From contig NZ_JAHCSG010000001.1 of the NCBI RefSeq assembly GCF_018474015.1, positions 1,272,131 through 1,336,130 on the forward strand: a stretch of DNA of 64,000 nucleotides, written 5' to 3'. This document shows, in pieces, positions 35,022 through 43,430 of this stretch; the stretch's first letter is position 1; every line of letters begins with the position of its first letter. This DNA is from Williamsia sp. CHRR-6. Its GTDB lineage: Bacteria > Actinomycetota > Actinomycetes > Mycobacteriales > Mycobacteriaceae. The notes under the pieces are model-generated. The model was not told the origin of the DNA, did not search any database, and saw nothing but the letters and a program-made list of their open reading frames with translations. Made by a program: the position numbers and the translations under genes.

Positions 35022-36112
35022 CGCGCCACAGCGGCCGGCGTGGCCAGCACCTCGCGGTACAGACCGTCGATCTGTCGCCACACCACCGACCGATCGAAGT
35101 CTCGTGCCATCCGCGCATGGGCTGCGGCACCCAACCGGGTCCGCAGGGCCTCGTCCTCCACCACGGCGCGCAGGCCTGCGGTGACCGACTCCACGTCGTC
35201 GACGCCGACGAATCGGGCACTGTCGTCGTCGAGCAGATCGGGGATTCCGCCCACCCGGGTGGTCACCACGGCCAACCCCGCCGCCATCGCCTCCAGCACG
35301 GCCATCGGCTGTCCCTCGTCATGGGAGGGCAGCACCAGGACGTGGGCGGAGTCGACCAGGTCGGTGACCGCCGCCGGGTCGACCCACCCGGTGACCTGTA
35401 CCGAGTCGGCGATCCCGAGTTGGGAGACCAACGCCTGCGCACGCGCCACCTCGCCGTCGCCTGCCACCACCAGGCGGGTCCCGGCGGGGGCGCCTGCCAC
35501 CACCTGTGGCCAGGCCCGCAGCACGTCGAAGGTGCCCTTGCGATCGCCGAGACGACCGAGGAACAGCACGACCACACCTGCGTGCGCGGATTGCTCCACC
35601 GCGGGCCGAGCCGCCACCGAGTTGGGTACCACGACCACCCGTACGTCGGGGGCGATGACGCTCAGCCGCGCCGCCCAGTCGGCTCCCAACGCGACCACCA
35701 CGTGGGCTGCGCCGACGGTGGCGCCGATGTAGCGCCGCACCGCGGCCGGGGCGCGCGCGGTGAACAGGTGGAACTCCGCACCGTGGACATGCAACACCAC
35801 CGGCACCCGCACCACACGGCAACTCCACACCAGGACCGACTTACGCACGAAACTGCCGTAGGACGCCATGTGGATGTGCACCAGCGCCGGACGCCGCGCC
35901 ACCAGCAACCACGCGAACCGGGCGGCCCCGACGACGAAGACCGCGACCTTGCGCAACGCCGACCCGTCGGTGTGGGTGGACACGTGAGTGATGTCCCACT
36001 CGCGGGACAGATCGGTGTCGAGCAACGCGTTGACCACGCTCGACACGCCCCCACGCGTGTGTCGAGAAGTCGACGCCCACAGCACCGACCGACGCTGTTG
36101 CGCCTCGGTCAT
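35018..36112 (-). CDS. family-4 glycosyltransferase
   Basis: A 364-residue GT-B enzyme: N-terminal TRGGVSSVVNALL, VHIHMASYGSFVRK and HVHGAEFHLF; C-terminal domain VVPNSV, LFLGRLGDRKGTFDVL, VVAGDGE and the donor-binding EGQPMAVLEAMAAGLAVV. It should transfer a sugar from an activated donor onto the lipid-linked repeat unit at the inner membrane face. It starts at ATG 36112, 130 nt from the divergent pyruvyltransferase gene, and heads a two-gene unit with the GT4-GT4 fusion. Confidence 0.85.
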   Translation of the reverse strand: MTEAQQRRSVLWASTSRHTRGGVSSVVNALLDTDLSREWDITHVSTHTDGSALRKVAVFVVGAARFAWLLVARRPALVHIHMASYGSFVRKSVLVWSCRVVRVPVVLHVHGAEFHLFTARAPAAVRRYIGATVGAAHVVVALGADWAARLSVIAPDVRVVVVPNSVAARPAVEQSAHAGVVVLFLGRLGDRKGTFDVLRAWPQVVAGAPAGTRLVVAGDGEVARAQALVSQLGIADSVQVTGWVDPAAVTDLVDSAHVLVLPSHDEGQPMAVLEAMAAGLAVVTTRVGGIPDLLDDDSARFVGVDDVESVTAGLRAVVEDEALRTRLGAAAHARMARDFDRSVVWRQIDGLYREVLATPAAVAR

Positions 36113-36159
36113 CGAAAATCCCCCGTTTCAGACCCGGCGTGGATCACAGTCGATGGCGA

Positions 36160-36216
36160 TTGCCGGGCAACCGTGACACTGTATAGCCGGGGAAATGGAT
36201 TCGGGATATCGAATCC
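36160..36216 (+). promoter_or_regulatory. candidate promoter and operator before the pyruvyltransferase gene
   Basis: TTGCCG (36160-36165) and TATAGC (36182-36187), 16 nt apart, form a plausible sigma-A promoter reading right. About 10 nt downstream, GGATTCG (36197-36203) and CGAATCC (36210-36216) form a perfect 7-bp inverted repeat with a 6-nt spacer, in operator or 5'-UTR hairpin position. Confidence 0.45.
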
Positions 36217-36241
36217 GTCGTTTCCGGCGCGGGGAGTGCCG

Positions 36242-37576
36242 GTGAACTCGGGGTCCGTGGGGGACATGCGAATACTGATCGAGAACAGCGAATACTGGCT
36301 GCGCAACAACGGCGACCTGGCGATGCTGCAGGTGACCGTCGACCGTCTGCGGGCCCGGTGGCCGCACGCCCGCATCGGGGTGCTCACCGACTCACCGGCG
36401 CTGCTCGCGGCGTACTTTCCGGCGGCCGAGGGCATCACCGTCTTCGACGCCGACCCATGGTCTCGCCCACAGCTCATCTCGAAGATCGCCCGCGTGCTCG
36501 GGCCGCGGGTGGTGGGACCGGTGGCATTGGCCCACCTGCGCGGCCGGGTGTGGCTGCCTCAGAAGGCTCGCGGTGCGCGCCGGCGGCTGCTGCGCAACCT
36601 GTTCCCGCAGCGCCCGGTGCCCGAGGAACTCGCCTCACCACGCCCGCATGTCGGTTCGATGCGTGCGGCCGCTGAAGCCGACATGGTGGTGGCGCTGGGC
36701 GGCGGATACCTCACCGACGCCGACCGGGCCCAAACCCTGCGCGTGCTCAATCTCGTCGAGCACGCCGGCGCCCACGACGTCCCGGTGGCGCTGCTCGGGC
36801 AGGGCGTGGGACCACTGACCGACGACGATCTGACTCGCCGCTGTTCGCAGGTGCTGCCCGGGGTGTCGATGATCGCGGTGCGCGAACGTCGTCGCGGTCC
36901 GGCCCTGCTGGACCGGTTCGGGGTGCCCCCGGAGCGGGTTCGGGTGACCGGTGACGACGCGATCGAGCTGGCCCACACGATCGCGCGCGCCGACCTCGGC
37001 ACGGGTGTCGGGATCTGTCTACGCATCGCCGGATACTCGCCGGTGGCCGACGCAGCTGCGCGCGTGGTGGGCCAGGTGGTACGAGAAGCCGCTGAGCACA
37101 ACGGTTCTCCGTTGGTTCCACTGATCATCGCCGAATACCGCAACCAGGATCGGCGTTCCACGCTTCCCTTGGTGCGCGGCGCCCGCTCGGTCGTGCCACC
37201 GCTACCCCGCTTTGTCGCGCCGCGCGAGGTGGCCCGCCGGGTCGGCGACTGCCGGGTGCTGGTCACCGGTGCCTACCATCTGGCGGTCTTCGCACTGTCG
37301 CAGGGCATCCCGGTGGTGGCCATCACCTCCACGGAGTACTACGACGACAAGTTCCTCGGCCTCGCCGACATGTTCGGGCTGGGTCTGACCGTGGTGCGCC
37401 TTGACGACCCCGAGTTGGAGACCAAACTGCGCGCAGCGGTCAACGCCGCCTGGGAGGCCGCGCCCAACGTGCGTGAACCCTTGCGGGACAGTGCTCGGGC
37501 GCAGATCGCGACCAGCCGCGCGGCGTTCGACCGAGTGCACTCCTTGCTCCTGGACGCCGTCAGCGAGCGAGCCTGA
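36242..37576 (+). CDS. polysaccharide pyruvyl transferase family protein
   Basis: A ~440-residue protein of the WcaK/CsaB pyruvyltransferase family, which adds ketal-linked pyruvate from PEP to sugars of surface polymers. Signatures: MRILIENSEYWLRNNGDLAM at the start, VVALGGGYLTDAD, LLGQGVGPL, SMIAVRERRRGPALLDRFG, VTGDDAIELA and LVTGAYHLAVFALSQGIPVV. GTG 36242 has GGGGAG 5 nt upstream; ATG 36266 gives the conserved N-terminus directly and is the main alternative. It is followed after 2 nt by the flippase gene, in a plus-strand run of three genes. Confidence 0.85.
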   Translation: MNSGSVGDMRILIENSEYWLRNNGDLAMLQVTVDRLRARWPHARIGVLTDSPALLAAYFPAAEGITVFDADPWSRPQLISKIARVLGPRVVGPVALAHLRGRVWLPQKARGARRRLLRNLFPQRPVPEELASPRPHVGSMRAAAEADMVVALGGGYLTDADRAQTLRVLNLVEHAGAHDVPVALLGQGVGPLTDDDLTRRCSQVLPGVSMIAVRERRRGPALLDRFGVPPERVRVTGDDAIELAHTIARADLGTGVGICLRIAGYSPVADAAARVVGQVVREAAEHNGSPLVPLIIAEYRNQDRRSTLPLVRGARSVVPPLPRFVAPREVARRVGDCRVLVTGAYHLAVFALSQGIPVVAITSTEYYDDKFLGLADMFGLGLTVVRLDDPELETKLRAAVNAAWEAAPNVREPLRDSARAQIATSRAAFDRVHSLLLDAVSERA

Positions 37577-37578
37577 CG

Positions 37579-39111
37579 ATGACCCAGACCACTCCATCGT
37601 CGCAGGACACCGGGGTCTCAGCGGCGAGCGGGCCGTCGATGTCCACCCGCATCGGGCGGGTGGCCGCAGCGTCGGCCGGGGCCCTGGTGGTCGGCGAACT
37701 GATCACGCTGGTGCAGACCGTCGCGTTGGCACGACTGTTGAGTCCGGCCGAAATCGGCATCTTCGTCTCCGGCACCGTCATCACCGCCTTCCTCGCCGAG
37801 TTCGTCGAGGGCGGCTTGCGTGCGGGGCTGGTGCAGCGTGAACACGACGTGGCCGACACCGCGGAGACGGTGTTCTGGGCCACCCTGTTCGGCGGTGTCA
37901 TCTCGTCGTTGGGCGCGCTCGCCGCCGCCCCGGTGATCGGCATGCTGTTCAACAGCACCACGGCCGGACTCATCGCAGCCGCGAGTTCTGGCTCCCTGCT
38001 GCTCTTCTCACTCACCAACGTCCCCGAGTCGATGCTGCAGCGCGAGTTCAGCGTGAAGCGTCGCCTCATCGTGGGACCCACCGTCTCGGTGGCCTACGCC
38101 GGTACCGCAGTCACCCTGGCCGCGTTGGGGTGCGGCGTGTGGAGCCTGGTCATCGGCTCCTACGCATCATTCCTCGCGTGGGTCATCTCGGTGTGGGCCA
38201 TCACCGACTGGCGTCCGGGCCGAGGCCGGGCCAGCTACCGCCTCTGGCGCGAGTTGGCCCGCTACGGGCTGCCGCTGGTGCTCGGGGCGATCGGTGCCCG
38301 ACTGCAGAACGCGGCTGAGACCCTCATCGTCGGACGGGGTCTCACCTCGGCGGCGCTGGGTAACTTCCGCTACGGCCAACGCATCTCACAGATCCCGGTG
38401 CGCGCCATCATCGAGATCGGCGCGGTGTCGCTGTTCCCGGCCTTCTCCCGGATGGCCGGCGATCAGGCCCGGATGCGGGCGGCGTATCTGCGCGCCATGC
38501 GGTGGGTGACCATCGGGGCAGCGCCGTTGTGCGGCATGATGATCGCCCTCGGCGAACCCGCTGTGATCGTGGTGTTCGGCGAGCCGTGGCGCGACGGCGG
38601 CATGGTGGTCATGGCGATGGCCGGCCTCGGCCTGGGCAAGGCCTTCATCAGTGTCAGCGAAGAGGTCATCAAGGCGACTGGCCGCACCCGACTCCTCAAC
38701 TGGTACACCGCCGTCGAGGTCAGCGTCGGCATCGGAAGCCTCGTCGCGCTGGTCGCATGGCTCGGGTTGGTGGGCGCAGGCCTGGCCATGTCGGTCACCG
38801 CGCTGGTGGTGGGGCTCACGGTGATCGGGTTGGCGTTACCGCTGCTGGCCGCATCCTGGTCGCAGATCGCCCACGCTGTCATCCCGCCCCTGCCTGCGGC
38901 CGCGGTGGCCACGGTGGCGGTGTGGTTGCTCGACCGGCACGTCGTGCACGCCCAGGATCACCCGATCGCCCTGTCGGTGGTCATGCTGATGCTCGACTCC
39001 GTCGCCTTCATCGTCGTCTATCTGGCTGTGTTGAGTGTCACCGCACCGCATTCCACCGCCGAGGCGGGTCGAGCTGTGGTACGTCTGGTTGCGAGGCGAG
39101 GGGACAGATGA
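37579..39111 (+). CDS. Wzx-type oligosaccharide flippase (MOP superfamily)
   Basis: A 510-residue integral membrane protein with 12-14 predicted helices of the polysaccharide-transport (MOP/Wzx) family. The N-terminal pair of helices (GALVVGELITLVQTVALARLLSPAEIGIF) is characteristic, with loops QREHDVADTAETVFWATL and REFSVKRRLIVGP also family-like. It should flip the lipid-linked repeat unit across the membrane for polymerisation by the Wzy-like protein at 41775-43430. ATG 37579 is 2 nt after the pyruvyltransferase stop; its stop overlaps the GNAT gene start (ATGA). Confidence 0.85.
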   Translation: MTQTTPSSQDTGVSAASGPSMSTRIGRVAAASAGALVVGELITLVQTVALARLLSPAEIGIFVSGTVITAFLAEFVEGGLRAGLVQREHDVADTAETVFWATLFGGVISSLGALAAAPVIGMLFNSTTAGLIAAASSGSLLLFSLTNVPESMLQREFSVKRRLIVGPTVSVAYAGTAVTLAALGCGVWSLVIGSYASFLAWVISVWAITDWRPGRGRASYRLWRELARYGLPLVLGAIGARLQNAAETLIVGRGLTSAALGNFRYGQRISQIPVRAIIEIGAVSLFPAFSRMAGDQARMRAAYLRAMRWVTIGAAPLCGMMIALGEPAVIVVFGEPWRDGGMVVMAMAGLGLGKAFISVSEEVIKATGRTRLLNWYTAVEVSVGIGSLVALVAWLGLVGAGLAMSVTALVVGLTVIGLALPLLAASWSQIAHAVIPPLPAAAVATVAVWLLDRHVVHAQDHPIALSVVMLMLDSVAFIVVYLAVLSVTAPHSTAEAGRAVVRLVARRGDR

Positions 39112-40448
39112 GACGACGGGGATCTGTGGGGGGCGACGTGCCCGATTTTCGCTGCGTCGTGCTCGGTCCCGTCGAGATCAGTGGCCACCAGATCCGGCTG
39201 CGGCCCGCAGAGCTGTCCGACTTCGTGCAGTGGCAGTCGGTGCGCATGGCCAACCGCGCACACATCGAGCCGTTTTGGGTGTACAGCGGCAAGACGTGGG
39301 AGGAGCGCCACACCGAGAACACCTGGGTGCGTGAGCTTCTCGACACTCGCCGGGCCGCCCGCCGCGGCCACTCGGTTCCCCTGGTCATCGAGGTCGATGG
39401 CGTGCTGCGCGGCCAGTGCAACCTGACCGCTGTCGATCCGGTCAACGGTTCGGCCGAACTGGGGGTCTGGCTCGACGCCGGGCTGTCCGGCCGGTCGGTC
39501 GGGGCGTTGGCGGCAGGGCTGATGGTCGACTTCGGGATGGACGTCGTCGGTCTGCGCCGTATCGTCGCGCCATCGGCTCGGTCCAACGGACGGGTCGCCC
39601 GGCTCTGCACCTCGGCAGGCTTCACCCGCGAGCTCACCCTGCCCGACTTCGCCCCGGTGGGTACCGGGCGGTTCGAGGATCACGATCTGTGGGTGCTGCG
39701 TCCGGACCACCGGGCCTCGAACGCTTTGTGTACCTGGGCACTTCGGCTGGCTGATCCGACAGCAGCGCCGTTGTCGGTACGGTCGGTACTCGTCGACCTG
39801 CCGGGCGTCGGTCCGCAGGTGCGGCCCCGTTCGGCGTCGCAGGCGACGTCGATCGTCCGGCATCGACTGGGCAAGATCCGACGGATGCGGCGCGGACGCG
39901 GCGAACTGTCACTGCCGTTGGTCATCTCGACCGAGCGCCCAGAGGTGTCGCTGCGGCGCAAGCGACTACGTGATCGCCTACGACCCGCGCTGCGGGGTAT
40001 CACGACGAACCGTCCGGTGGCGGTGATCAGCCCGGTGCGCCCCGGTTCGCGATTCGACGATGCCGCTCCGCGCGTCGAGTTCCTCGTGCTGGTCGATGGC
40101 ACGCCCGTCGCGATCATCAGCCTGCTGGGGGTGAGCGTGGCCCACAGCATCACCGAGATCGGTGTCGTGGTGTTCGACGATCCCCGCCGAGTGCACCCAC
40201 CGTCCGCCGAGCAGATCTCTGCTGCGGTGCGCGCGGTCATCGAGCACTGCGTCGACACACTGGGGTTGGATCGGGTGGCTGGGATCACCGATCCTGGTGA
40301 CGGATTCGCCACCGCGGTAGCCACCGGGTCGGGGATGACCCGTCAGGGCATCCTCGGCGACGCGGTGGTGCGTGAGGGCTCCACCGCCGACGTAGCCCTG
40401 TGGCTGGTCATGGCCGAGACGCGGCAGTCCGTCCGAACGAGATCATGA
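39108..40448 (+). CDS. GNAT acetyltransferase, apparently with a second degenerate GNAT-like half
   Basis: A 446-residue protein. Residues ~15-190 form a RimJ/RimL-type N-acetyltransferase: IRLRPAELSDFVQWQ, PLVIEVDGVLRGQCNL, AELGVWLDAGLSGRSVGALAAGLMVDF and NGRVARLCTSAGF. A basic linker (HRLGKIRRMRRGRGE) leads to ~265-430, which again shows GNAT-like order (FLVLVDGTPVAIISL, SITEIGVVVFD, IEHCVDTLGLDRVAGI) but without a clear acetyl-CoA loop. It may acetylate an amino sugar of the polymer. ATG 39108 is coupled to the flippase gene. The 3' end overlaps the convergent Wzz-like gene by 41 nt. Confidence 0.7.
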   Translation: MRRRGSVGGDVPDFRCVVLGPVEISGHQIRLRPAELSDFVQWQSVRMANRAHIEPFWVYSGKTWEERHTENTWVRELLDTRRAARRGHSVPLVIEVDGVLRGQCNLTAVDPVNGSAELGVWLDAGLSGRSVGALAAGLMVDFGMDVVGLRRIVAPSARSNGRVARLCTSAGFTRELTLPDFAPVGTGRFEDHDLWVLRPDHRASNALCTWALRLADPTAAPLSVRSVLVDLPGVGPQVRPRSASQATSIVRHRLGKIRRMRRGRGELSLPLVISTERPEVSLRRKRLRDRLRPALRGITTNRPVAVISPVRPGSRFDDAAPRVEFLVLVDGTPVAIISLLGVSVAHSITEIGVVVFDDPRRVHPPSAEQISAAVRAVIEHCVDTLGLDRVAGITDPGDGFATAVATGSGMTRQGILGDAVVREGSTADVALWLVMAETRQSVRTRS

Positions 40449-41778
40449 GCGGGGCCTTCACCCGTTCGGCCATCAGCAGCGCCGCATAGGGGTGCACCTC
40501 GGACTGGGCCAGCAATCGGCTGGCCCGCCGGGCCGCCGACGCGCCCACGGTGTCGGCCTCGACCACCATCAGCGTGCGATGCGCCAACGAACACAGCAGC
40601 TGCACCTCGGCAGCCTCGGTCACCGGCGGGCACTCGATCACGATCACCGAGAAGCGGCGACTCAACTGCCGCAACAGATCTGACACATTCACCCGGGTCA
40701 TCACGTCGTACGGATCGATGCCGGGGTGGCCGGGGGCCAGCAGCGAGATGCCTGCCCCGATACCGCCGGTCCGCTCGGTGGAACGCAGGGCGTCGTCCAG
40801 GCTCACCGTCTCAGGCGAGCGCAGCATGTCCACCACGCCCAGCGCCGAGCCGGCGCCGTCTCGGGTGGTGCGCATGACCACCACGTCGGCGCCCTGGGAG
40901 GCGCGGATTCGAGCGAGTTCCTCGGCGGCCACCGCGGTGGCCGGGGTGTCGGCCACTCCGGTCAGGGCGATGATCACCGGGCTGGGCAGGTCGTCGAAGG
41001 CCAACGCGTTGACCACGTGCCGCATCTGCAGCCGATGCCCTTCCGGCTCGCGCGAGGTGACATCGAAGGCCTTGACCCCCAACACCTCCGCCAGCTGATC
41101 GGGGCGGCGCAGCCGCGGGGCCACTCCACCGATCAGCCAGGCCAGGGCACCGCCGAGCAACAGCCCGACCACCAGTCCGATGGCCAGGGTGGTCCAGATG
41201 TCGGGCGTGGACTTGGTGACGGTGTTGGCGTTGGTGAGGTTCTGCAGGCGACCGCTGCTGTCGGCGTTGAGCGCATCGATGCTGCGGGACAACTCGACTC
41301 GCTCCTGCTGCAGGATGAAGTCGTTACGCGCCAACCGCTCCAGGAACGGCGCGCGCAGCGCAGCGACAGCGCTGTCGCGGGTCTGTTGTACACCGGCATT
41401 GATGCTGTCGCGGAAGGCGATCGCCATGGCGGTGGCCGCGGTGCGCACCTGCTGCTGATCTGACCCGCTGGCCGCGATGAACATGATCGGGCCGGTGGCC
41501 ACCGGCATGGCGGTGAACTTGACCGACTCGGGCACCTTGGCCGCCTCGCGCAGCGTGGTCTGGTTGGCCCCGTTGTTGAAGAAGTCCACGTAGCTCTGGA
41601 TAAGCACCGCGTCCTGCTCGGGCGCTCGGTTCTGCGAGTAAGTGGTCAACGCGGATTTGCTGGTGTAGGTGGTGCTTTGGCCCAAGCCCACCACCAGCGC
41701 CACCCCGAGGGCGAGCACCACGGTGGCCGGGATGATCCACCAGCGTCGCGTCAGCCGGGTCCAGAAGTCGGTCATCAT
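40408..41778 (-). CDS. Wzz-like chain-length protein with degenerate BY-kinase-like domain
   Basis: A 456-residue polysaccharide co-polymerase. An N-terminal TM helix (IIPATVVLALGVALVVGL), a periplasmic helical domain and a second TM (IWTTLAIGLVVGLLLGGALAWLIGG, ~195-220) are followed by a cytosolic domain resembling CpsD/Wzc tyrosine autokinases. The expected Walker A GxxxGK(S/T) is missing; the place is taken by LTGVADTPATAVAAEE. No Tyr-rich tail. It probably controls chain length without kinase activity. ATG 41778 overlaps the end of the Wzy gene. Last gene of a three-gene minus-strand operon. Confidence 0.75.
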   Translation of the reverse strand: MMTDFWTRLTRRWWIIPATVVLALGVALVVGLGQSTTYTSKSALTTYSQNRAPEQDAVLIQSYVDFFNNGANQTTLREAAKVPESVKFTAMPVATGPIMFIAASGSDQQQVRTAATAMAIAFRDSINAGVQQTRDSAVAALRAPFLERLARNDFILQQERVELSRSIDALNADSSGRLQNLTNANTVTKSTPDIWTTLAIGLVVGLLLGGALAWLIGGVAPRLRRPDQLAEVLGVKAFDVTSREPEGHRLQMRHVVNALAFDDLPSPVIIALTGVADTPATAVAAEELARIRASQGADVVVMRTTRDGAGSALGVVDMLRSPETVSLDDALRSTERTGGIGAGISLLAPGHPGIDPYDVMTRVNVSDLLRQLSRRFSVIVIECPPVTEAAEVQLLCSLAHRTLMVVEADTVGASAARRASRLLAQSEVHPYAALLMAERVKAPLMISFGRTAASRP

Positions 41779-43430
41779 CGTGTGCTCTCTGTCGAAAGGT
41801 CGTGATCGGCAATGCGATCGGCATCGCGGTCGGTGGTGTCGGGTTCAGGGTCGGGGGCGTTGAGCCACTCGGGATCGAGCCCGCCGGTGCTGCCGGTCCC
41901 GGGTGCAGGCGGCGGTGAGGTGCCGGGTGCGGGCGGACCTTCGGATTGTCCGACCGCCACCCCGACCAGCACCATGACCAGCACCGAGGGAAAGTCGAAG
42001 AGCCGTAGATCCACCGAGGTGCCCGCGGTGATGAGCACCATCAGCGCCAGGGCAGCGGAGACGGTCAACGCCCGGGAGAAGGCTTCATCGCCCTCGCGGG
42101 GTGAGCGGTACGCCCGCACCAGCCGGTGGGCAAGTGTGGCCAGCACACCCAGCCACAGCAGCAGACCCACGAGGCCGAGTTCGGCGAGGATGCCCAATTC
42201 GTTGAAGTGCGAGGCGATCCCCAGCCCGCGGTCCCACGGGGTGGAGGTGGACCACTGCTGGTGGTGCAGGGTGTTGATGGGGATGAACCGGCCCAGCCCC
42301 CACCCGAACAGCGGTTTGTGCTCGAACGCCCAGATCGAGGTGGCGGCGGTGTTGAGGCGGTCGAACACCTCGTTGGTGGACCCGACACCACCTTTGGCGC
42401 GATCGGAGCTGGTGAACGTCGACCAGTTGGCGATGACCAGGGCGGCGCCGAGGACCGCCGCGAGCACGAACCCGCTGCGGTACCCCTTGGCGATCGCGGC
42501 ACCGACCACCAGGACCAGCACCAACGCCAGGTAGATGATGCGGGTGTGGGTGAGGAAGACCGAGTATGCCGAGGCCACCAGGACGATGCCGGCGATCCAC
42601 CGTCCGACCGGTGACGCATGCCGACGGCTCAGCAGATACATGCAGACGGCGAAGCCGACGACCAACCCGATGCCGTTGACCACCGGCTGATTGGCCACAC
42701 CGTTGGCCCGACCCACCCAGTTGGGCGAGGTGACGATGTATTGCGGCCACACCAGCGACGGGAAGTGGAACTGCCCGATGCTGACGAATGAGGAGAAGGC
42801 GGCGAATCCCACCACCATCCACAACACCACTTCGGCGCGGCGACGATCGTCGGAGACGGTACGGCCGATGTAGTAGAGCATGAACGGCATCACGGTGCAG
42901 GACAACAACAGTCGCGTGATGTCGAGCTGCTCGGAGTTCGACAGGTAGGACTCGGTGCCGTACTCGTGCGGCGTGATGGCCGAGTACACGTTGCAGAAGA
43001 AGTAGGCCAGCATGGCCACCTCGACAGCGCCGATCCGGGGCAGTCGGCGGGGATGGGCGCGCAACCAGATGACGACGCTGAGCAGCAGCCCGGCGAAGGC
43101 CGGCAAGAACAGGTCGATCGGCAGGATCCGGGGCAACGCCAACCGGAAGAACAGTGCGACAAGGAAATAGCCGAGCGCTACCAACGGATGGCGTAGACCC
43201 AGCCAGACGGCCACGCACGCGATGACCGCTGCGATGGGGGCGAACGCGAGGATCGAGGAGAAACCCACCGACATCAGGGCCACGGCCGAGATGATCATCA
43301 ACACCACGGTGGCAGGCGCGGCGAACGGGTGACGCGACAACAGCCCGCGTGCACCACGCACCCGGGTCGACGGTGCCGACGGCGGGGGCGGCGGCGCGGC
43401 GCCGACCCGCACCGGGAGCAGCGATGTCAT
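41775..43430 (-). CDS. Wzy-like O-antigen ligase/polymerase family membrane protein
   Basis: A 551-residue polytopic protein with about 12 TM helices and the large loop typical of O-antigen ligase/Wzy proteins (SIWAFEHKPLFGWGLGRFIP, then a FNELGILAELGLVGLLLW helix). Residues ~480-551 are a Pro/Asp-rich cytosolic tail. It should polymerise lipid-linked repeat units, or ligate the chain, on the outer face. It overlaps its neighbours on both sides by 4 nt and is sandwiched between two Wzz-like genes, a clear functional grouping. Confidence 0.85.
   Translation of the reverse strand: MTSLLPVRVGAAPPPPPSAPSTRVRGARGLLSRHPFAAPATVVLMIISAVALMSVGFSSILAFAPIAAVIACVAVWLGLRHPLVALGYFLVALFFRLALPRILPIDLFLPAFAGLLLSVVIWLRAHPRRLPRIGAVEVAMLAYFFCNVYSAITPHEYGTESYLSNSEQLDITRLLLSCTVMPFMLYYIGRTVSDDRRRAEVVLWMVVGFAAFSSFVSIGQFHFPSLVWPQYIVTSPNWVGRANGVANQPVVNGIGLVVGFAVCMYLLSRRHASPVGRWIAGIVLVASAYSVFLTHTRIIYLALVLVLVVGAAIAKGYRSGFVLAAVLGAALVIANWSTFTSSDRAKGGVGSTNEVFDRLNTAATSIWAFEHKPLFGWGLGRFIPINTLHHQQWSTSTPWDRGLGIASHFNELGILAELGLVGLLLWLGVLATLAHRLVRAYRSPREGDEAFSRALTVSAALALMVLITAGTSVDLRLFDFPSVLVMVLVGVAVGQSEGPPAPGTSPPPAPGTGSTGGLDPEWLNAPDPEPDTTDRDADRIADHDLSTESTR

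Noticed and set aside
32766..35732. Very long plus-strand frames across the glycosyltransferase genes (for example 741 codons from 33507)
   Set aside because: Composition is Arg/His/Gly-rich without motifs, while the minus strand has clear GT4 domains and overlapping starts and stops.
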